Positions 34,210-43,443 of a stretch of 64,000 bases of DNA are shown here, one piece after another (the stretch's first letter is position 1; each line of letters opens with the position of its first letter). Source of the stretch: JAIBJN01 sp963825255 (GTDB taxonomy: Bacteria; Actinomycetota; Thermoleophilia; Gaiellales; Gaiellaceae); contig CAWGSF010000009.1 in assembly GCA_963825255.1 (NCBI GenBank), positions 186,001 to 250,000 of the forward strand. Reading direction: 5' to 3'. The notes under the pieces were generated by a model that was not told the DNA's origin, searched no databases, and worked only from the letters and a program-made list of their open reading frames with translations. A program made the position numbers and the translations under genes.

Positions 34210-37200
34210 GCGGCGGTCGGGTCGAGCGCCAGGATCGACGCCCGCACGCGCTCGGCCGAGACGACGTTCTCCTTCTGCTCGAGGAGGCCCAGCGCCTCCT
34301 CGAGCACGGGGCGGGCATCGCCGGCCCTGGAGCGCGAGGACCTCGGCGAGGTCCTCGAGGGCATCGGCCTGGAGCACCAGAGCGTCGGTGCCACGCAGGA
34401 GCACGACGGCGTGCCTGTGCGAGCTGCTCGGCCTCCTGACCGAGACCTCTCTGCGCAAGCGCCTTCGCGCGGACCGAGCGCCACAGGGCCTGGGACGTGA
34501 GGTCGTCCGCCGCCGAGAGCTCCTCGGCCGTGCGCGTGAGCTCCTCGGCCTCGGCGTAGCGGCCCTGTGCGTACACGGCCCGGGCAAGCTCGCCCGCAGC
34601 CGTGGAGAGGAAGTACTTCTCGCCCATCTCCTCGAGCTCGGCGTAGTCGCGGCGGAGCTCACGCTCTGCGGCCGCCGGGTCCCCTGCGAGCATCTCGACC
34701 CCGCACGACTGCTGCGACGTCGAGGCGGCTGCGACGCTTCGCCCGAGATCGGCGAGCATGAGCCGTGCGTGCGTGTAGAGGTCACGCGCGACGGCGAAGT
34801 CCCCTCGCATCGCCCGGAGCTCGCTGAGCAGGCTCATGACGAGGCCCTGCGTCCGCCGGTCCTCGGCCGCCTCGGCGACGATCGCCTCGCAGCGCTCGAT
34901 CGCTTCCGGGACCGGCGTCGGGCCGTAGAGCGCCGCGAGCGCGTACTGCGTGGCCGCGTGATGGCGCTGCCGCTTGTCCCCGGCTGACGACGCGTGCTCC
35001 ATCGCCCGGCGGGCCGCCGCTGCCACCTCGCCGTACCGGCACGCCGTCCCCTGCGCCCAGGCGAGCATGCGCAGCGCCCGCGCCAGCTCCACGTGGTCTC
35101 CTGCGGCCTCGAGGAGCGGCAGGCCACGGTCCGCCTCATCGACCAGCTGCCCCGTCCAGTCCTCGGGGTCGGCCGAGTGGCCCCGCACGCGAATCCGGAG
35201 GAGTCGGGCGCTCGTCGCCAGCCCGTCGTCCCCCATGGTTTCGGCGGTCTCGATCGCCTCGTCGAGGAACGTCTCCGCCCAGGCGAACTCGCCGATCGAC
35301 ATCATCGCCTCCGCCAGGTCGGGCAGCAGCGCGAGCCGGTCGCGGCTCTCGGCCGGCAAGAGCGCGGCGGCCCGGCGCAGCAGGTTCGCGGCCGCCGGCA
35401 TGTCACCGCGGGCGAACGCGCGCTCGCCCGCCGACGAGAGGCGAGCCGACGCGCGGACACCGAGCTCGCGTCCGTGGTCGTCCAGCGGCCCGAGCTCGGC
35501 GAGGCAGGTGTGGGCCTGCTCGAGGTGGTAGCCGAGGATCTCCTCGTACTCGGCGGCGCGGTCGCGATCGCGGTTGACGTCGTCGGCCCAGGCGACGAAG
35601 CGCTCGTGCAGCGTCGCCCGCGAGCGCTTCAGGAGGCGTCTGTAGGCGGCGTCGCGGATGAGGATGTGCTGGAAGCGGAAGCTGGCGTGGCCCTCGGGCC
35701 CCGGCGGCTCGGCCCGCACGAGACGCTTGCCGACGAGGCCGTCCGAGGCCGGCGTCGACCCGGTCGCGCAGGTCGTCCGCGACGACGGCCTCGACCGCTC
35801 TCACCTGGAAGAGCTGGCCGACGACGGCGGCGGCCTCGAGCACGGACGTCTCGGTCGGCTCGAGGACGTCGATGCGGGCGGCGAGGAGCGCCTCGAGCGA
35901 GGGCGGGACGGAGACGCTCTCGAGATCGCCCACGGGCACCCAGGTTCCGTTGTCGCGCCGCAGCCTGCCCTCGTCGATGAGCATGGAGAGCATCTGCTCG
36001 ACGAAGAGCGGGTTCCCGTCGGCAGCCTCGACGATCCTCCCGCGGGCCTCGGTCGCGATCCCGACGGAGCCGAGCAGGTTGTCGACGATCCGGCTCGCGT
36101 CGTCCTCCGAGAGCGCCTCGAGGTGGACGAGGACCGCGCCGTCGAGCGAGGCCCACTCGTCCCGGACCTCCAGGAGCGAGTGCCGCGCGAGGCAGACGAC
36201 GAGGATCGGAGCCTCGTGCACCGACTCGTTCAGGTGCTCGATCAGGTCGAGGAACGTCGCCTCCGCCCAGTGGACGTCTTCGAAGACGAGGACGACCGGG
36301 CGCTCCCGGGCGAGGGACTCGAAGAGCCGTCTCGCCCCCCACACGAGCTCGCTCACCGGGAACTGCGCGTCCGAGAGGCCGACGGCGGCGGCGACGCGGT
36401 CCGCGATCTCCCGGTCGCCGGCTGCGGCGGCCGCGATCTTCGCCCGGGCGACCTGCGGCGGATCCTGATCCGCGATCGAGGCAGCCTGGCCGACCGCTTC
36501 CCTGAGCGGCCAGAAGGTGATGCCACGGCCGTACGGCAGGCAGCGGCCGCGGAGGACGAGCGCCGAGCCCGCGACGGACGCCGCGAACTCGCGCGCGAGG
36601 CGCGACTTGCCGACGCCGGGCTCGCCGAGGACGGTGACCAGCCGGCTTCCGCCCTCGGCGACGGCCTCGTCGAGCGCGGCGCTGAGGAGACCCTGCTCGC
36701 GCTCGCGGCCGACCAGTGGCAAGTCGGGACGGCGTCCGGCCTCGTCCGCCTCGGGCACCGCGACGAGGCGGTAGGCCGGGACCGGGTCGGCCTTGCCCTT
36801 CAGCTCGATCGGCGACGCGAGCGCCTCCGCGTGGACGTCGTCCTTGACGAGCCGATACGTCAGCTCCCCGAGCAGCGTCTCCATCTCTCCCGCCGATTGC
36901 TCGAGACGCGCGGCGACGTTGACGGGGTCGCCGACCACAAGGTGCTGCCCGGCACTGGGATCGCCCGCGACGACCTCGCCGGTGTTCACCCCGGTCCGGC
37001 TGATGAGGCTGACGCCCCAGCGCTCTTCGAGCTCCTCGTTCAGGTACCCGAGGGCGCGCTGCATCTCGGCCGCCGCCCGGACGGCGCGCAGGGCGTCGTC
37101 CTCGCGCACCACGGGCATGCCGAAGACGGCCATGACCGCGTCGCCGATGTACTTCTCCACGGTGCCGCCGTGCCGCTCGAGCACCTCCTTCATCTCGGCG

Positions 37201-37403
37201 AAGTACAGGGACATGACCTCGCGCACGGTCTCGGAGTCGATCCGCTCCGCGAGGCTCGTCGAGCCCTTGAGGTCGGAGAAGACGATGGTCACCGTCTTGC
37301 GCACCTCGCGGGCCGGAGCGGACGGCACGAGCTCGGCGCCGCAGAAGCCGCAGAGCCGGAATCGGTCCGGGTTCTCCTCGCCGCAGCTCGGACAGACCAG
37401 CAT
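34206..37403 (-). pseudogene. Class III adenylate/guanylate cyclase - AAA/NB-ARC ATPase - TPR protein, frameshifted in C-terminal half
   Basis: This signalling protein of about 1060 residues has an N-terminal zinc ribbon (C4, C7, C18, C21) followed by a class III cyclase domain (about 38-215). Both metal Asps are present (D44 in 'FSDLKGST', D88 in 'YIGDAVMAVFG'), and the 'NVAARLEQ' transition-state Asn/Arg pair is intact, so it may make a cyclic nucleotide. The ATPase has Walker A 'LGEPGVGKSRL' and 'LVFEDVHWAE'. TPR helices follow. Frames change near 35730, 34415 and 34330, and the end 'ENVVSAERVRASILALDPTAA' stops at 34206. ATG at 37403 begins 'LVCPSCGEENPDRFRLCGFC'. Divergent from phosphoketolase across 62 nt. 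Confidence 0.85.
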
Positions 37404-37465
37404 GCCGCGAGCTTACTGAGGTCCGCGCGGAGCGCCCGGGCACGGGGACTGATAGACGTTCGGCG

Positions 37466-39838
37466 GTGACCGCGAGTCCGGCGACCACGGGCCCCCTTGC
37501 CGTCGAGGAGCTCCGCCTCCTCGACGCCTACTGGCGCGCGGCGAACTACCTGTCCGTCGGGCAGATCTACCTGCTCGACAACCCGCTCCTCAGGGAGCCG
37601 CTCCGGCCCGAGCACGTGAAGCCACGGCTGATCGGGCACTTCGGCACGACGCCGGGGCTGAACCTGCTCTACGCCCACCTGAACCGGGCCATCCGGGCGC
37701 GCGATCTCGGCGTCCTCTTCGTCACCGGGCCGGGGCACGGCGGGCCGGGCCTGATCGCGAACACGTACCTCGAGGGCTCCTACAGCGAGCTCTACCAAGG
37801 CATCACCGAGGACGAGGAGGGCATGCGGAGGCTGTTCCGCCAGTTCTCCTTCCCCGGCGGGGTCCCCAGCCACGTCGCGCCCGAGACGCCGGGGTCGATC
37901 CACGAGGGCGGCGAGCTCGGATACGCGCTCTCGCACGCCTTCGGCGCGGCCTTCGACAACCCTGACCTCCTCGTCGCATGCGTCGTCGGCGACGGCGAGG
38001 CCGAGACCGGGCCGATGGCGACGAGCTGGCACTCGAACAAGTTCCTCGACCCGGCGCGGGACGGCGCCGTCCTGCCGATCCTGCACCTGAACGGCTGGAA
38101 GATCGCGAACCCGACCGTGCTCGCCCGCATTCCCGAGCGGGAGCTGCTCGCGCTCTTCGAAGGGTACGGCTGGGCCCCGCGGGTCGTCTCGGGAGACGAG
38201 CCGGAGCGGGTCCACCAGCAGCTCGCGGCCGCCCTCGACCTGGCGCTCGACGACATCGCCGCGATCCAGGCGGCCGCGCGGGAGAACGGCGAGACGACGC
38301 GCCCTCGCTGGCCCATGCTCGTCCTGCGCACGCCGAAGGGCTGGACCGGCCCGCACGAGGTGGACGGGAAGCAGGTGGAGGGAACCTGGCGCTCGCACCA
38401 GGTGCCGCTGTCCGCCGCCCGCGACGATCCGGAGCACCTGCGCCTCCTCGAGACGTGGCTCCGGAGCTACCGCCCCGAGGAGCTCTTCGACGAGCGCGGC
38501 GCGCTCGTCACGGAGCTGGGGGCGCTCGCGCCGGACGGCGAGCGCCGCATGGGGGCGAACCCGCACGCCAACGGCGGGCTCGTCCTCCGCGCCCTGCGGC
38601 TGCCCGACTTCCGCGACTACGCCGTCGCCGTCCCCGAGCCGGGCACGAGGTCGAGCGAGGCGACGCGCGTCCTCGGCCGCTTCCTCCGGGACGTGATCGC
38701 GGCGAACCCGGACACCTTCCGCATCTTCGGGCCCGACGAGACCGCCTCGAACCGCCTCGACGCGGTCTTCGAGGTGACCGACAAGGCCTGGGTGGCCGAG
38801 ACGGTGCCGGTGGACGAGTCGCTCGCGCCCACCGGGCGCGTCGTCGAGATGCTGTCCGAGCACCAGTGCCAGGGCTGGCTCGAGGGCTACCTGCTCACCG
38901 GCCGGCACGGGCTCTTCAACTGCTACGAGGCGTTCATCCACATCGTCGACTCGATGTTCAACCAGCACGCGAAGTGGCTGAAGGTGACACGAGGGATTCC
39001 GTGGCGGCGGCCGATCGCCTCCCTCAACTACCTGCTCAGCTCCCACGTCTGGCGCCAGGACCACAACGGCTTCTCGCATCAGGATCCCGGCTTCATCGAC
39101 CACGTCGTGAACAAGAAGGCCGAGATCATCCGCGTGTACCTGCCACCCGACGCGAACTGCCTCCTCTCGGTGGCCGACCACTGCCTGCGGAGCCGCCACT
39201 ACGTCAACGTCATCGTCGCCGGGAAGCAGCCGGCACTCGACTACCTGACGATGGACGAGGCGGTCATCCACTGCACGCGAGGGATCGGCATCTGGGACTG
39301 GGCCTCGAACGACGAAGGCGGCGAGCCCGACGTCGTCCTCGCCTGCTGCGGCGACGTGCCGACGCTGGAGACGCTCGCGGCCGCCGCCATCCTGCGGGAG
39401 CATTTGCCGGACCTGCGCGTGCGCGTGGTGAACGTCGTCGACCTGATGCGCCTGCAGCCGGAGTCGGAGCACCCCCACGGGCTCTCCAACGCCGAGTTCG
39501 ACTCGCTCTTCACGACGAGCCGGCCCGTGATCTTCGCCTACCACGGGTACCCCTGGCTGATCCACCGGCTCACGTACCGGCGGACGAACCACGCGAACCT
39601 CCACGTGCGCGGCTACAAGGAGGAGGGCACGACGACGACACCATTCGACCTCGTCATGCTCAACGACCTCGACCGCTTTCACCTCGTCGTCGACGTGATC
39701 GACCGGGTGCCGGGCCTCGCCTCGTCCGCCGCCCACCTGCGTGAGCACATGGAGGAGCGGAGGCTCGTCGCCCGCGCATGGACGCGCGAGCACGGGGAGG
39801 ACCACCCGGACGTCAGTGGTTGGACATGGCCCTCCTAG
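37466..39838 (+). CDS. xfp: Phosphoketolase (xylulose-5-P / fructose-6-P)
   Basis: This 790-residue ThDP enzyme splits xylulose-5-P (or fructose-6-P) with phosphate into acetyl-P and glyceraldehyde-3-P (or erythrose-4-P). Family hallmarks are all visible: 'YWRAANYLSVGQIYLLDNPLL', 'GHFGTTPGLNLLYAHLNR', 'GPGHGGPGLIANTYLEGSY', the ThDP/Mg motif 'VVGDGEAETGP' and 'LNGWKIANPTVLARI'. 'FGPDETASNRLDAVFE' and 'TDHANLHVRGYKEEG'-like C-terminal blocks follow. Length is normal. The GTG start is 63 nt from the divergent cyclase gene. The stop TAG shares a base with the acetate kinase GTG, making a two-gene acetyl-phosphate unit. Confidence 0.95.
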   Translation: MTASPATTGPLAVEELRLLDAYWRAANYLSVGQIYLLDNPLLREPLRPEHVKPRLIGHFGTTPGLNLLYAHLNRAIRARDLGVLFVTGPGHGGPGLIANTYLEGSYSELYQGITEDEEGMRRLFRQFSFPGGVPSHVAPETPGSIHEGGELGYALSHAFGAAFDNPDLLVACVVGDGEAETGPMATSWHSNKFLDPARDGAVLPILHLNGWKIANPTVLARIPERELLALFEGYGWAPRVVSGDEPERVHQQLAAALDLALDDIAAIQAAARENGETTRPRWPMLVLRTPKGWTGPHEVDGKQVEGTWRSHQVPLSAARDDPEHLRLLETWLRSYRPEELFDERGALVTELGALAPDGERRMGANPHANGGLVLRALRLPDFRDYAVAVPEPGTRSSEATRVLGRFLRDVIAANPDTFRIFGPDETASNRLDAVFEVTDKAWVAETVPVDESLAPTGRVVEMLSEHQCQGWLEGYLLTGRHGLFNCYEAFIHIVDSMFNQHAKWLKVTRGIPWRRPIASLNYLLSSHVWRQDHNGFSHQDPGFIDHVVNKKAEIIRVYLPPDANCLLSVADHCLRSRHYVNVIVAGKQPALDYLTMDEAVIHCTRGIGIWDWASNDEGGEPDVVLACCGDVPTLETLAAAAILREHLPDLRVRVVNVVDLMRLQPESEHPHGLSNAEFDSLFTTSRPVIFAYHGYPWLIHRLTYRRTNHANLHVRGYKEEGTTTTPFDLVMLNDLDRFHLVVDVIDRVPGLASSAAHLREHMEERRLVARAWTREHGEDHPDVSGWTWPS

Positions 39839-40875
39839 TGGGGAGGATCCTCGTCGTCAACGCCGGCTCGACGAGCCTGAAGCTGTCGCTGGTGGCGGAG
39901 GACGAGACGAGCGAGCCGGTCGGCTCGCTGGCCGCGGTCGACCCCGCCGCGCTCGACGGAGTCGCGCACCGCGTCGTCCACGGCGGCCCGAGCTTCCACG
40001 ACCCCGTCGTGATCGACGGCGTGGTTCGCGCCGCCGTCCGCGGGCTCGAGGAGGTTGCGCCGCTCCACAACGCGCCGGCGATCCGCGGGATCGACGAGGC
40101 GACCAAGGCGCTCGGCGCCGTCCCGCACGTCGCCGTCTTCGACACGGCCTTCCACGCGAGCATCCCGGCCGAGGCGGCCACCTACGCCGTCCCGCGGCGG
40201 TGGCGCGAGGAGTGGGGCATCCGGCGGTACGGCTTCCACGGCCTTTCCGTGGAGTGGGCCGCGGAGCGCGTCCCGGCGTCCCGGCTCGTCGTCTGCCATC
40301 TGGGCGGCGGCTGCTCGGTGACCGCGGTTCGCGACGGCCGCTCCGTCGACACGACGATGGGCTTCAGCCCGCTGGAGGGTGTGCCCATGGCGACGCGCTC
40401 GGGCTCGGTCGACCCCGGAGCGCTGCTGCACCTCCTCCATACCGGGGCCCTCGACCCGGGTGGGCTCGATCACGCGCTGAACCACGAGTCCGGCCTCGCC
40501 GGCCTCGCGGGCACGACGCATGTGCGGGAGCTCGGGGCCCGTTCCGCCCGAGGGGACGAGGACGCCGCGCTCGCGCTCGGCGTGTTCTCGCACCGAGTCG
40601 CGCAGTCGGTGGCCGCGATGGCGGTCGCCGCGGGCGGCCTCGACGCGCTCGTCTTCACGGCGGGGATCGGCGAGGGCTCCGCCCTGGTTCGGCAGCTCGT
40701 CTGCAGCCGCCTCGCGTTCCTCGGCGTCGAGCTCGACCGCGGCCTGAACGACTCGGCTGAGCCCGATGCCGACATCTCTGCGGGGGGCGGCCCCGTGCGC
40801 GTCGCCGTGATCCGCGCCCGGGAGGACGTCGTCGCCGCGCGCGCGGCGCGCAGCGTCCTCAGCCGCGGCGCCTGA
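39838..40875 (+). CDS. ackA: Acetate kinase
   Basis: This 345-residue acetokinase converts acetyl-P + ADP into acetate + ATP. Motifs: N-terminal 'RILVVNAGSTSLKLS', 'HRVVHGG', 'AVFDTAFH', 'RRYGFHGLS', 'VCHLGGGCSVTAV' (usually HLGNGAS), 'DTTMGFSPLEGVPMATRSG' and 'FTAGIGEGS'. It is about 50 residues shorter than E. coli AckA, as in several actinobacterial forms. GTG at 39838 gives the natural N-terminus and overlaps the phosphoketolase TAG (TAGTG); an ATG at 39826 is the alternative. The coupling makes sense: the product of one enzyme is the substrate of the other. The last 17 nt overlap the convergent ureohydrolase gene. Confidence 0.93.
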   Translation: MGRILVVNAGSTSLKLSLVAEDETSEPVGSLAAVDPAALDGVAHRVVHGGPSFHDPVVIDGVVRAAVRGLEEVAPLHNAPAIRGIDEATKALGAVPHVAVFDTAFHASIPAEAATYAVPRRWREEWGIRRYGFHGLSVEWAAERVPASRLVVCHLGGGCSVTAVRDGRSVDTTMGFSPLEGVPMATRSGSVDPGALLHLLHTGALDPGGLDHALNHESGLAGLAGTTHVRELGARSARGDEDAALALGVFSHRVAQSVAAMAVAAGGLDALVFTAGIGEGSALVRQLVCSRLAFLGVELDRGLNDSAEPDADISAGGGPVRVAVIRAREDVVAARAARSVLSRGA

Positions 40876-41845
40876 GGGCGATCCCGGTCAGGATCTCGCG
40901 CACGATCCGGTCGGCCGCGAGCGCGGTGATGTCGGCGGAGCCGACCGCGGTCGGAATCACCTCCACGACGTCGGCGCCCACGATCTCGAGCTCCGCCGCG
41001 AGCGTGCGCGCCGCCCAGAGGAGGTCGGCGGTCGTCATCCCGCCCGGCTCGGGCGTCCCCGTCCCAGGCGCGAACGCCGGGTCGAGGACGTCCACGTCGA
41101 TCGTGAGGAAGACCGGGCCGGCGCCGACGATCTCGACCGAGCGCTTCACCACCTCGCCGATTCCCAGCTCGCGCACGTCGTGCATGAAGAAGCTCGTGAT
41201 GCCGTTCTCGGCCTGCCACGCGAACTCGACAGCGCCCGGCCAGTAGCCCCGCAGGCCGATCTGGACATACCGGCGCGCATCGACGTTGCCCTGCTCGACC
41301 AGACGGTAGAAGGGCGTCCCGTGGGAGATCTCGACGCCGTAGACCTCGGTGCCGGTGTCGGTGTGCGTGTCGAAGTGGACGAGCCCGACCGGGCCGTGTG
41401 CGGCCGCGACCGCGCGGATGTCCGGCTCCGAGATCGCATGGTCGCCTCCGAGGACGATCGGGACCGCTCCGGCCGCCAGCACCTGCCCGACGATCGTCTC
41501 GATGGCCGCGTGCGTGCGGACGGGATCGGCCGGGATCACCGGCGCGTCGCCGAAGTCGACGATGGAGAGCTCGCCGAAGGCATCGACCTGGGCCTCCAGA
41601 TGAGGCCCTTGCGGGCCGCTCGCGGCCCGGATCGCGCGCGGGCCGAACCGCGTTCCCGAGCGGTCGGAGACGAGATCGTCTGTCGGGGCGCCGACGATTG
41701 CGACGTCGACTCCATCGAGTTCGACGGGATCCTGGGTGTAGGGAACCGACGCGAAGGTGAGGAGACCTGCGTAGTCCGGCTTCTCCTCGTGCCCGCGCGG
41801 CCAGCGCTCGGTGGGGTCGATCACGGCGCGGGAGTTTACGCGCAC
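40859..41845 (-). CDS. Ureohydrolase (agmatinase/arginase family)
   Basis: This 328-residue Mn-dependent hydrolase releases urea from a guanidino compound. All metal motifs are present: 'VLGGDHAISEP', 'VHFDTHTDTGTEV' and 'LTIDVDVLDPAFAPGTGTPEPGG'. The His in 'ISHGTPFYRLVEQG' is typical of agmatinase and guanidinobutyrase-like members. GTG at 41845 is used; an internal GTG at 41824 is possible. The gene starts 18 nt after the amino-acid permease, so the two are one operon. Uptake of an amino acid or guanidino compound followed by urea release is the likely job; agmatine, guanidinobutyrate and similar substrates cannot be separated by sequence alone. Confidence 0.9.
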   Translation of the reverse strand: MRVNSRAVIDPTERWPRGHEEKPDYAGLLTFASVPYTQDPVELDGVDVAIVGAPTDDLVSDRSGTRFGPRAIRAASGPQGPHLEAQVDAFGELSIVDFGDAPVIPADPVRTHAAIETIVGQVLAAGAVPIVLGGDHAISEPDIRAVAAAHGPVGLVHFDTHTDTGTEVYGVEISHGTPFYRLVEQGNVDARRYVQIGLRGYWPGAVEFAWQAENGITSFFMHDVRELGIGEVVKRSVEIVGAGPVFLTIDVDVLDPAFAPGTGTPEPGGMTTADLLWAARTLAAELEIVGADVVEVIPTAVGSADITALAADRIVREILTGIALRRRG

Positions 41846-41863
41846 AGGGCCTGCGCTGTCTCG

Positions 41864-43351
41864 CTAGGCGACCTCCGGCGGGCGCTTCGAGCGACGACCG
41901 AAGCTGACGAAGACGAGGGCGACCGCCAGGAGCACCGCCAGGGGCACGAGCTCGGCGAGCACGAAGCCGAGGCGGTCTCCGGCGAAGCCGTCTGGAAGCC
42001 CGGCGTCAGGGTCGGGAGTTCCCAGTCCCGGCCAGAGCACGGCCAGGATGGCGAAGACCGCCCAGGCGGTAGCGAGGGCGCTGCATAGCCAGGCGCCCGC
42101 TGCCCCACCCGGCACCCGGAAGGGCCGCGCGACGTCCGGGTGCGAGCGGCGGAGCTTGACCAGAGCCGGAAACACGGCCAGGTTCGAGAGGGCAAGAAGG
42201 ACGATCGAGAGCGACAGAACGACGCTGAAGTACCGCTCGCCGTTGCTTCCGGACACGGCGAAGGCGGCGCCCATCGTCACGGTCGCGACCGCACCCGAGA
42301 CGAGACACATGAGCACGGGGGTGCCTAAACGGCCAGAGAAGCCTCCCAGGCAACGGGGGCCGGCGCCGTCGAGACAGGCGACGGCCTGGCTCCGGCCCGT
42401 GCCCATGACCCAGGTGAGCCCGTTCGCAAGCAGGATCCAGATGAAGCCGGCAGCGGCCAGCCCACCGAGAACCTGCCCAGCGCCCGCGAGAACCACGGCG
42501 CCGTCGGGCGTGACATGGCCACCGTAGACGGTGAAGACGCTCTTCATGGCGTCGATGAAGCCTGTCAGGCTCGTGATGCGATCAGCGGGCACGACGGCGA
42601 GGATCGCGACGATGGGGACGGTGTAGAGCACCACGGTGAGCAGCCCCGCGCGGGCGATGGAAGCCGGGACGTCCCGCTGCGGGTTGCGCATCTCTCCGGC
42701 CGCGGCGGACGGAAGCTCGAAGCCGACCAGGTTGTAGAAGAGCACCGGAGCGACTGCGATAAACGCAGCCCAGGTGGGCGAGAAGTGGCCGAGGCCAAAG
42801 CCGTGTGCGCCGTGCTCGAGCGCGTACAGGCCCACGGTCGCCGTGAAGAAGGCAAGAAGGATGACCTGCACGGCGGCTCCGCTCACTGGCACTCGCTTCC
42901 CCTTCGCGAGCGGCACGATCGCCACCGCGATCGCCGTCCAGATGAAGCCGAGCGCAAAGAGGTAGCGCCAGATCCCCTCGAGCGGCACGAAGAACTCACC
43001 GAACACGGTCAGGGCGGTGATAGTGAGGGAGCCGCCAAGCCAGATCGGAGACTCGATCCAGTAGAGAAAGGCCGTCAGGGCGCCGCAGAGACGCCCGAAT
43101 GCGAGGCGCGTCCAGATGTACGAACCGCCCTCTTGCGGGAACGCGGCTCCCAGCTCGGAGATGACGAGCCCGGCCGGGACGAAGAAGGTCAGAGAGACGA
43201 CAAGGAGCCAGGTCAGCGCCTGCGCGCCCCCGTTCGCAACAGCCCCGAGCGTGTCGATGACGACGACGGCCGCGATGAGAAGGCATACCGTGTCGAGGCG
43301 GCCGAGCTCACGCCGGAGCTTCGAGCTCTCCGGGCGGACTTGCTGCGCCAC
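41864..43351 (-). CDS. APC-superfamily amino acid permease
   Basis: This 495-residue protein has about 12 TM segments. The first helices, 'TVCLLIAAVVVIDTLGAVANGGAQALTWLLVV' and 'FVPAGLVISELGAAFPQEGGSYIWTRLAFG', carry the APC consensus (ExGaxfP-EGGxYxW). The 'PVLFYNLVGFELPSAAAGEMRNPQRDVP' segment is the usual TM6-loop motif of amino-acid/polyamine antiporters. GTG at 43351 is chosen; a TTG at 43360 is also possible. It is divergent from the SARP gene (92 nt gap) and upstream of the ureohydrolase in one operon. It probably imports or exchanges a guanidino or basic amino acid. Confidence 0.88.
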   Translation of the reverse strand: MAQQVRPESSKLRRELGRLDTVCLLIAAVVVIDTLGAVANGGAQALTWLLVVSLTFFVPAGLVISELGAAFPQEGGSYIWTRLAFGRLCGALTAFLYWIESPIWLGGSLTITALTVFGEFFVPLEGIWRYLFALGFIWTAIAVAIVPLAKGKRVPVSGAAVQVILLAFFTATVGLYALEHGAHGFGLGHFSPTWAAFIAVAPVLFYNLVGFELPSAAAGEMRNPQRDVPASIARAGLLTVVLYTVPIVAILAVVPADRITSLTGFIDAMKSVFTVYGGHVTPDGAVVLAGAGQVLGGLAAAGFIWILLANGLTWVMGTGRSQAVACLDGAGPRCLGGFSGRLGTPVLMCLVSGAVATVTMGAAFAVSGSNGERYFSVVLSLSIVLLALSNLAVFPALVKLRRSHPDVARPFRVPGGAAGAWLCSALATAWAVFAILAVLWPGLGTPDPDAGLPDGFAGDRLGFVLAELVPLAVLLAVALVFVSFGRRSKRPPEVA

Positions 43352-43443
43352 ACTAACCAACGCTTCCCTTTCCTCGTTGCACCGGAGACAATGGGCGGCA
43401 GCGCTGTCACGGCGCTTGCACGCCACTGTCGCGGAGGGGGGAC

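Noticed and set aside
39835..40593. Antisense open frames over acetate kinase
   Set aside because: Low-complexity translation, no ribosome-binding site, and the sense strand has a complete acetate kinase.
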